A stretch of DNA of 64,000 nt from Candidatus Thermodiscus eudorianus. GTDB taxonomy: Archaea > Thermoproteota > Thermoprotei_A > Sulfolobales > Acidilobaceae. Below the pieces are notes generated by a model. It did not search any database and was not told the DNA's origin. It was given only the letters and a program-made list of their open reading frames with translations. Positions 59,616 to 64,000 of this stretch are shown one piece after another; positions within the stretch are counted from its first letter, which is position 1; each line of letters begins with the position of its first letter. The position numbers and the translations under genes were made by a program. Where the stretch lies: positions 62,001 to 126,000 of the forward strand of contig WAOW01000006.1 of assembly GCA_015521085.1 (NCBI GenBank), in the 5' to 3' direction.

Positions 59616-59825
59616 ATGAGCCTGCTGGGGCTCATCAACCGGGTGCTCGGAAACAGGTGGGTTGGCCTAGCCATATTCACCGGGGCCTTCTACCTAACCT
59701 TCACAACGCTACAAGACTTCCTCAAGAAGACGCCAGCGGCCTCCACGGGAGTGCACCTGCTCGAAGCCCTCTCGACCATCGTATACGTGGCAGGCGCGGT
59801 GCTAGTGGTAAGATACATTAAATAA
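59616..59825 (+). CDS. small two-helix membrane protein, 69 aa
   Basis: Two hydrophobic segments (WVGLAIFTGAFYLTFTTL and EALSTIVYVAGAVLVVRYI) joined by a polar loop (DFLKKTPAASTGVH). The ATG at 59616 follows TATTGGGGTCTGGGGG, an adequate ribosome binding site. It could be an accessory to the permease 74 bp downstream. No family known to me. Confidence 0.55.
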   Translation: MSLLGLINRVLGNRWVGLAIFTGAFYLTFTTLQDFLKKTPAASTGVHLLEALSTIVYVAGAVLVVRYIK

Positions 59826-59898
59826 TCGCCGCGTCCACCACGAGAGCCTAGAAGCCCACAACGATGAGAGACCTAGACCGCTGTCAGAGGAGTCTAGA

Positions 59899-61494
59899 TT
59901 GGAGAGGGGAAAGCTGGGGTACTGGGAGATCTTCAGCATCGGAGTCGGCGGTATGATTGGAGGCGGGATATTCGCCACGCTCGGCTTGAGCCTGGAGCTA
60001 GCCAGGGGGGCCGCCCCGCTTGCTTTCTTCTTCGCGGGGCTCATCGCCTTGTTGACCAGCTATAGCTACGCGAAGCTCTCAGCCCGCTACCCCAGCGTGG
60101 GTGGAACGATAGAGTTCCTTGTTAGGGCGTATGGCGATAACATTGTTACCGGCGGGTTGAACATAATGCTCCTAGCCGGCTACATAGTCATGATAGCGCT
60201 CTATGCGCACGCCTTCGGAGCCTACGGAGCCAGTATGATCCCAGGCCACTACAGCGAGGCGTACACTATACTAGTCGTGTTCGCCATAGGGAGCCTCACA
60301 CTAGTCAACTTCCTTGGAGCCGTGGTGAGTGGGAGGATAGAATTGGCCCTGGTAGCGTTTAAGCTCTTCGTACTCCTTTTCGTAGCCGCGGTCGGGCTGA
60401 GGCTCGTGGATTGGTCTATGCTCTCCCCGGCGACCTGGCCGCCGCTAGTCAACATAATAGCTGGCGGCATGATAATATTCCTCGCCTACGAGGGCTTCGA
60501 GCTAATAGCCAACACCGCCGGCGATGCCGAGAACACTACCGTCCTTAGGAAGGCCCTATACTCTGCCGTCATCACGGTGATATCGGTCTACGTGCTGATA
60601 TCACTGGTCTCAGCCGGTGCACTCTCCCCGGAGACCGTTGAGAGGGCCAGGGACTATGCACTGGCCATCCTAGTCAAGCCAGTACTCGGAGAAGCCGGGA
60701 CCACGCTTGTCGTCGCAGCAGCCCTGGCCTCGACTAGCAGCGCAATCAACGCAACACTCTACGGGACCGCCAGGATGAGCTACCTCGTGGCGAAGTATGG
60801 AGAGGCACCGCAGATACTCGCCAGGAGGATATGGCGGGGCGCCTACGAGGGCTTAGTCATCATAAGCGTCCTCAGCCTCTTACTAGCGCTGGGGACCAGC
60901 CTGGAGGCGATAAGCACGGCGGGCAGCGGAGGGTTCCTCATAATCTTCGCCGCGGTTAACCTTGCAGCCTACAGGCTCCGGAGGACCACTGGCGCGAACC
61001 CGGTACTGGCTCTGGGCGGTGCGATGCTCAGCCTCGTGGCGCTCTCCATACTCGTATGGAGGATGTACCAGTTGGACCCGAGGCAGTTAACCGTGCTCGC
61101 GGGGATACTGGCCGGCAGTATCCTGGTAGAGGCGGTCTATAGAGGGGTTACCAGGAGGAGGCTGCCCCGCGTGGTGGATCCGAGGCTTGCGGAGAGGGAG
61201 TCGATGCTGAGGAACTGGGAGGAGATAGCAGGTAGGGTTGCATCCTCGATAAAGAAGGTGGTTAGGGATGCCGAGGTGTTCATCATAGGGAGCCACGCTA
61301 GGCTGGAGCCCCAGAAGGCCGGCGACATAGACATACTGGTCGTCACCCCCAGGAAGCTGACGAGAGAGGAGGAGGACGCGGTGAAGAGCGCGGTAGAGAG
61401 GGATCTCGGCTTACCGCCACATCACCCGGTCCACCTGCACGTGGTCTCTAAGGAGGAGGCAGGTAGGTACAGGCATAGGAAGAGGATAGAGTAG
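59899..61494 (+). CDS. APC-family amino-acid permease fused to a nucleotidyltransferase domain
   Basis: Residues 1-405 are an APC-superfamily amino-acid permease with 12 membrane segments, including the substrate loop GVGGMIGGGIFATLGLSL in helix 1 and AYEGFELIANTAGDAEN in helix 6. Residues about 420-531 form a minimal polymerase-beta-type nucleotidyltransferase: FIIGSHARLEPQKAGDIDILVV with Gly464-Ser465 and Asp476-x-Asp478, followed by a strand HPVHLHVVS. The frame is uninterrupted, so this is a true fusion and the domain would be cytoplasmic. The TTG start follows CAGAGGAG (59885-59892). The reaction of the added domain is unknown; it may sense or modify a cargo or a nucleotide. Confidence 0.88.
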   Translation: MERGKLGYWEIFSIGVGGMIGGGIFATLGLSLELARGAAPLAFFFAGLIALLTSYSYAKLSARYPSVGGTIEFLVRAYGDNIVTGGLNIMLLAGYIVMIALYAHAFGAYGASMIPGHYSEAYTILVVFAIGSLTLVNFLGAVVSGRIELALVAFKLFVLLFVAAVGLRLVDWSMLSPATWPPLVNIIAGGMIIFLAYEGFELIANTAGDAENTTVLRKALYSAVITVISVYVLISLVSAGALSPETVERARDYALAILVKPVLGEAGTTLVVAAALASTSSAINATLYGTARMSYLVAKYGEAPQILARRIWRGAYEGLVIISVLSLLLALGTSLEAISTAGSGGFLIIFAAVNLAAYRLRRTTGANPVLALGGAMLSLVALSILVWRMYQLDPRQLTVLAGILAGSILVEAVYRGVTRRRLPRVVDPRLAERESMLRNWEEIAGRVASSIKKVVRDAEVFIIGSHARLEPQKAGDIDILVVTPRKLTREEEDAVKSAVERDLGLPPHHPVHLHVVSKEEAGRYRHRKRIE

Positions 61495-61549
61495 CCGCTA
61501 CAGTACTAGTAGTTGAGGGGTCCCTCACTGGACGCCTTACGCCATTCTA

Positions 61550-62098
61550 TTATTTAACAATTATATTTATTAGTCTTTCTAGGTATTCCTCCTCTGAGAT
61601 GTCCGGGGGAGGCCTCAGGGTATAGCAGAGGAGGCTCCCGAAGAATGTCCTAACCCGGATCCTGTACTCTATCGACTCGCCTCCAAAGACCGCCATGGAC
61701 ACGCGCCTTGTGTAATCAGTGCAGATCTCCCTTAGACTCTCCTCGACCTGGGGATAGACTGTTCTGATAGACATGGTATGGAGCATGAGGTTCCTATAGA
61801 CCGGGTCCTTATACTTCTCAAGGTAACCCTCCCCTATACACCTAAGCAGGCGATCCCTCTCAAACCCCTCTCCAAGGCAACGGTCGAGCACGTCTATCGG
61901 TAGGCTCCTCCTCGCCACCTCAAGGATAAGCTCATCCTTAGACCTAAAGTACCAGAAGAGGAGCCCCTTAGAGACGCCAGCCTCCCTGGCTATGGCAGAG
62001 GCTGAGGCCTTGAAGTAGCCGTTAGAAGCGAATATCTTCATCGCTGCCTCTACGATCCGCTCCTTGACCTCCTCTTTATCCCTCCCCAAGGCCAGCAC
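61550..62098 (-). CDS. TetR-family transcriptional repressor
   Basis: The N-terminal DNA-binding domain is textbook TetR: KERIVEAAMKIFASNGYFKASASAIAREAGVSKGLLFWYFRSKDEL. The rest is a helical ligand-binding domain. The frame opens at 62158; the GTG at 62098 is chosen because a TATA-like TAAATATC on the minus strand at about 62127-62134 implies a start below it (TTG 62089 is the alternative). It is downstream of the ACR3-like exporter gene, whose promoter carries TTGAC-type repeats likely to be its operators. Confidence 0.9.
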   Translation of the reverse strand: MLALGRDKEEVKERIVEAAMKIFASNGYFKASASAIAREAGVSKGLLFWYFRSKDELILEVARRSLPIDVLDRCLGEGFERDRLLRCIGEGYLEKYKDPVYRNLMLHTMSIRTVYPQVEESLREICTDYTRRVSMAVFGGESIEYRIRVRTFFGSLLCYTLRPPPDISEEEYLERLINIIVK

Positions 62099-62127
62099 CC
62101 CAGCACGCCACGGGTGTATCCAGATAT

Positions 62128-63245
62128 TTACCGGGCGCTGGTTCCAACGCCGAGCCACCCCTTAACTCTGGGCAGGCTCCAGAGGTATAACACGGCTACC
62201 ACAGGCTGGATCGCCGGTATCAACGCGGCTGGGACAGCGGCGGTTGCACTGATCGCCATAACGCTTACTGCAGCCGCTACGCTTTCGTTCTTGGTCAGGG
62301 ATATGAATGCCATTGCAGAGTGGTCCTCGTATGATAGGTGTAGTGCTCTAGTCGCTGCGATCAAGGATGCTATTATTGTAGCGTATATCAATGCCTGGAG
62401 CCCTATTATTTCCCCGCCAGTGCGGGTTTCGAGACTAGTAGCTGGGCCTTCGCGGAGATTAGAGTTGCTATGAGTGTCAGCATTGCTATTATCGTCCATA
62501 TGCTTAGGTATGGCTTTATCCGCTTCCCAAGCCTTCTCTCGATGCATTCGAGTGCATCCTCTATGTGTGAAAGCGCCTCTTCCAGACTCGTATACCCTTT
62601 ACTTCTCTTACAGGGCATGTCCTCGCTGGAGTCCCTTAGTATCGCCTTCGCACGGTGCTTGACCAGGTAGTATCTAGCCAGTTGTCCCAGTATGAATGGT
62701 GTTAGCAGGGCAATGCCCACCGACTCGCCTAGTAGGCCTAGGGGGATGCTCACAGATAGGGTCTTTGCGTATAGCCCTATGCATGCTGGGACCGCGGCTA
62801 GCGCGCCGAATATGCTGATTATGGCTAGTAGTGTAGCAAATTCTATATTCCCCTCGGCGAGTAGGACGTAGGCTATCGATGCACTAGAAGCGGGCACGCT
62901 GTTCGCGGCCACGAACCCGATTGATATTGGCTTCGAGGGGAGGAGTCCCGCTAGGATCATGGCCGCGATGGGGCCGACGCCGAATATTATGGCTAGGGCT
63001 ACTAGTGTCTCCAGCTTCTTCCCGGCGAGTTCAGCACCGAATCTCTCTGCTCTTAGCTGGATCATCGACGGGAGTAGCGTTAGTACTGCTAGCGTTATTA
63101 TAATGTCTTTTATTAGTTGTTTATGGGTTTTGATGTAGGGGCCTGCATGGTAGCCTATGGGTAGAGCGGCTATGATTACTATGATGATGTAGGCTAGGAG
63201 GTACTTCCTCAGGTGTTCCGAGAGCCTTAGGGCAGCTCCCTCCAC
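62128..63245 (-). pseudogene. ACR3/BASS-type exporter, interrupted by a -1 frameshift
   Basis: From GTG 63245 the first 278 residues carry helices of an arsenite/bile-acid-sodium symporter superfamily protein (GFVAANSVPASSASIAYVLLAEGNIEFATLL) and stop at TAA (62406-62408). The -1 frame continues the same protein: EIIGLQALIYATIIASLIAAT, SYEDHSAMAFISLTKNESVAAAV and closing helices, to 62128. Together about 372 residues, a normal length. The shift falls in a four-G run (CCCC at 62412-62415 on the plus strand). Where ACR3 has a catalytic Cys (PCT) this protein has PAS. Mutation, sequencing error or programmed frameshifting are all possible. Confidence 0.82.
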
Positions 63246-63247
63246 TT

Positions 63248-63293
63248 ATTGACCACCAAGTCAATCTAACCAGTCAGTCAATAGTATTTATCC
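63248..63293 (-). promoter_or_regulatory. exporter promoter with TetR-type operator repeats
   Basis: On the plus strand ATTGAC-CACCAA-GTCAAT is a perfect inverted repeat (63248-63265), followed by GTCAGTCAATAG, two more GTCA half-sites (63273-63284). The minus-strand TATA box is GATAAATACTATT (63281-63293), so the repeats occupy the stretch from TATA box to start codon. This is the expected place for repression by the TetR protein encoded downstream. Confidence 0.6.
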
Positions 63294-63351
63294 TTGACAC
63301 AAGACGACGATAAAGGAACCACAGCGAAGCCGACTTATAGACGGGGAACGA

Positions 63352-64000
63352 CTAGAACCACTCCCTAACCCTGCGAGACACGACAAAAGCACTAAACAAT
63401 GTCAACGACAACAACACCGAAGCACACGCGCTAGCCGGGCCAAGCAACCTACCACCCCCATACAGCTGATAAGTCAAGACACCAAGACTCCACGTAGAAG
63501 GCTCCGTCAACACGAGAACAGCCCCAAACTCGCCCAGACTAGCCGCCACAGCCAGGAGAGCCGCCGACGATAAGCCCGGGCCAGCGACCCTAGCCAGCTG
63601 ATAGAGAAGCCTATACCCCCTCAAGCCAATCGACAACATGTACTCGACCGCCTCCCGGGGTATCCTGGAGAGGCCCGAGTCGACGGCCCTCGAAGCCAGC
63701 GGCAGTGACATCGAGACGTGGGCGAGGCCGATCAACAAAACTATAGTCAACGTGTGCCCTAGGACACTCCTTAATGCGAGGTAGAGAGTGAGGTATAGGG
63801 CGACGCCGACAGTCACCGGAGAGAAGAGTATCGGAGCCAGCCCCGCTAGGCGGCCGAACACTCTATCCCTCTCCACGACCAGGGGTATGGAGAGCGTGAC
63901 GGCTCCAGCCATGGCTATGACGGCGTATAGGAGGCTGTTGAGAAGGGCCCTGGAGAAGCTTGCCCCCGGCGGGACTGGCAGGGGACCGGCTACGAGGCGC
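63352..64000 (-). CDS. ABC transporter permease, partial at window end
   Basis: The frame is open through 64000, so the N-terminal part lies outside; the ATG at 63912 is internal because RALLNSLLYAVIAMAGAV continues the protein upstream. The EAA-type loop reads REAVEYMLSIGLRGYRLLYQLARVAGP and is followed by SLGEFGAVLVL, the pattern of ThiP/FbpB/ModB-like binding-protein-dependent permeases (thiamine, ferric iron, or oxyanion import). Five or six membrane segments are seen. It ends 107 bp from the exporter start on the same strand. Confidence 0.85.
   Translation of the reverse strand, partial: RLVAGPLPVPPGASFSRALLNSLLYAVIAMAGAVTLSIPLVVERDRVFGRLAGLAPILFSPVTVGVALYLTLYLALRSVLGHTLTIVLLIGLAHVSMSLPLASRAVDSGLSRIPREAVEYMLSIGLRGYRLLYQLARVAGPGLSSAALLAVAASLGEFGAVLVLTEPSTWSLGVLTYQLYGGGRLLGPASACASVLLSLTLFSAFVVSRRVREWF

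Overview
This 64 kb window (about 55-60% G+C by eye) reads as the chromosome of a hyperthermophilic crenarchaeon, most likely a Desulfurococcales or Pyrodictiaceae type; the genus is not settled from sequence. Reasons: AT-rich TATA boxes about 25 bp before starts, many leaderless or near-leaderless genes, heavy use of TTG and GTG starts, U-rich terminators, AGG/ATA-rich codon use, and archaeal families (bifunctional phosphoglucose/phosphomannose isomerase, DPS-like thioferritin, TrmB regulator, site-2 protease, DUF123 GIY-YIG protein, many VapBC pairs). A cytochrome bd-type oxidase and an acyl-CoA dehydrogenase suggest some use of oxygen and of fatty or aromatic acyl-CoA.

Layout. 0-12.6 kb: metabolic and hypothetical genes, including a FlK-like thioesterase, a nucleotidyltransferase, a methyltransferase, NAD(P)HX repair (nnr) beside a nicotinamidase, a PHP phosphoesterase, a PfkB kinase, a site-2 protease, and a membrane protein/JAMM protease/YfcE-type phosphodiesterase set. 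12.9-21.2 kb: 2-hydroxyacid dehydrogenase, a Thr-rich surface glycoprotein, NADP-isocitrate dehydrogenase, MtnA-family isomerase and acyl-CoA dehydrogenase. 21.3-24.4 kb: divergent zinc/nickel-type metal ABC uptake genes with a NikR-like regulator and repeated GTGCAC sites in the shared promoter. 25.7-28.6 kb: a CydA-CydA' oxidase operon. 28.7-32.3 kb: MBL hydrolase, radical SAM protein and purine-type permease. 32.5-33.9 kb: AT-rich toxin-antitoxin pocket (TumE-type pair and VapBC). 34-46 kb: lipid and sugar metabolism leading into a surface-glycan cluster (epimerase, a DPM1-like GT2 overlapping a UPF0104 membrane protein, a GT4, another GT2, an alkaline-phosphatase-fold phosphodiesterase and a Wzx-like flippase). 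46-50 kb: secreted proteins, a thioferritin and a CDGSH-type Fe-S protein.

50.2-55.1 kb is a defence/accessory island: a palindrome-packed leader, a CRISPR array of 19 intact repeats plus one degenerate terminal repeat (no cas genes in the window), then three tandem vapBC modules on the minus strand of which one is decayed and one toxin seems to lack an ordinary start codon. It ends at a tRNA-Gly(TCC). 55.4-64 kb: a large surface protein, ion transporter, TrmB regulator, an amino-acid permease fused to a nucleotidyltransferase domain, a TetR regulator with a frameshifted ACR3-like exporter carrying clear operator repeats, and the end of an ABC permease.

The observations I rate highest are the permease-nucleotidyltransferase fusion, the palindrome field in the CRISPR leader, the strongly over-represented palindrome GAGGG(A/T)CCCTC across the window, the symmetric GTGCAC operator layout in the metal regulon, and the apparent AUC start of one VapC.
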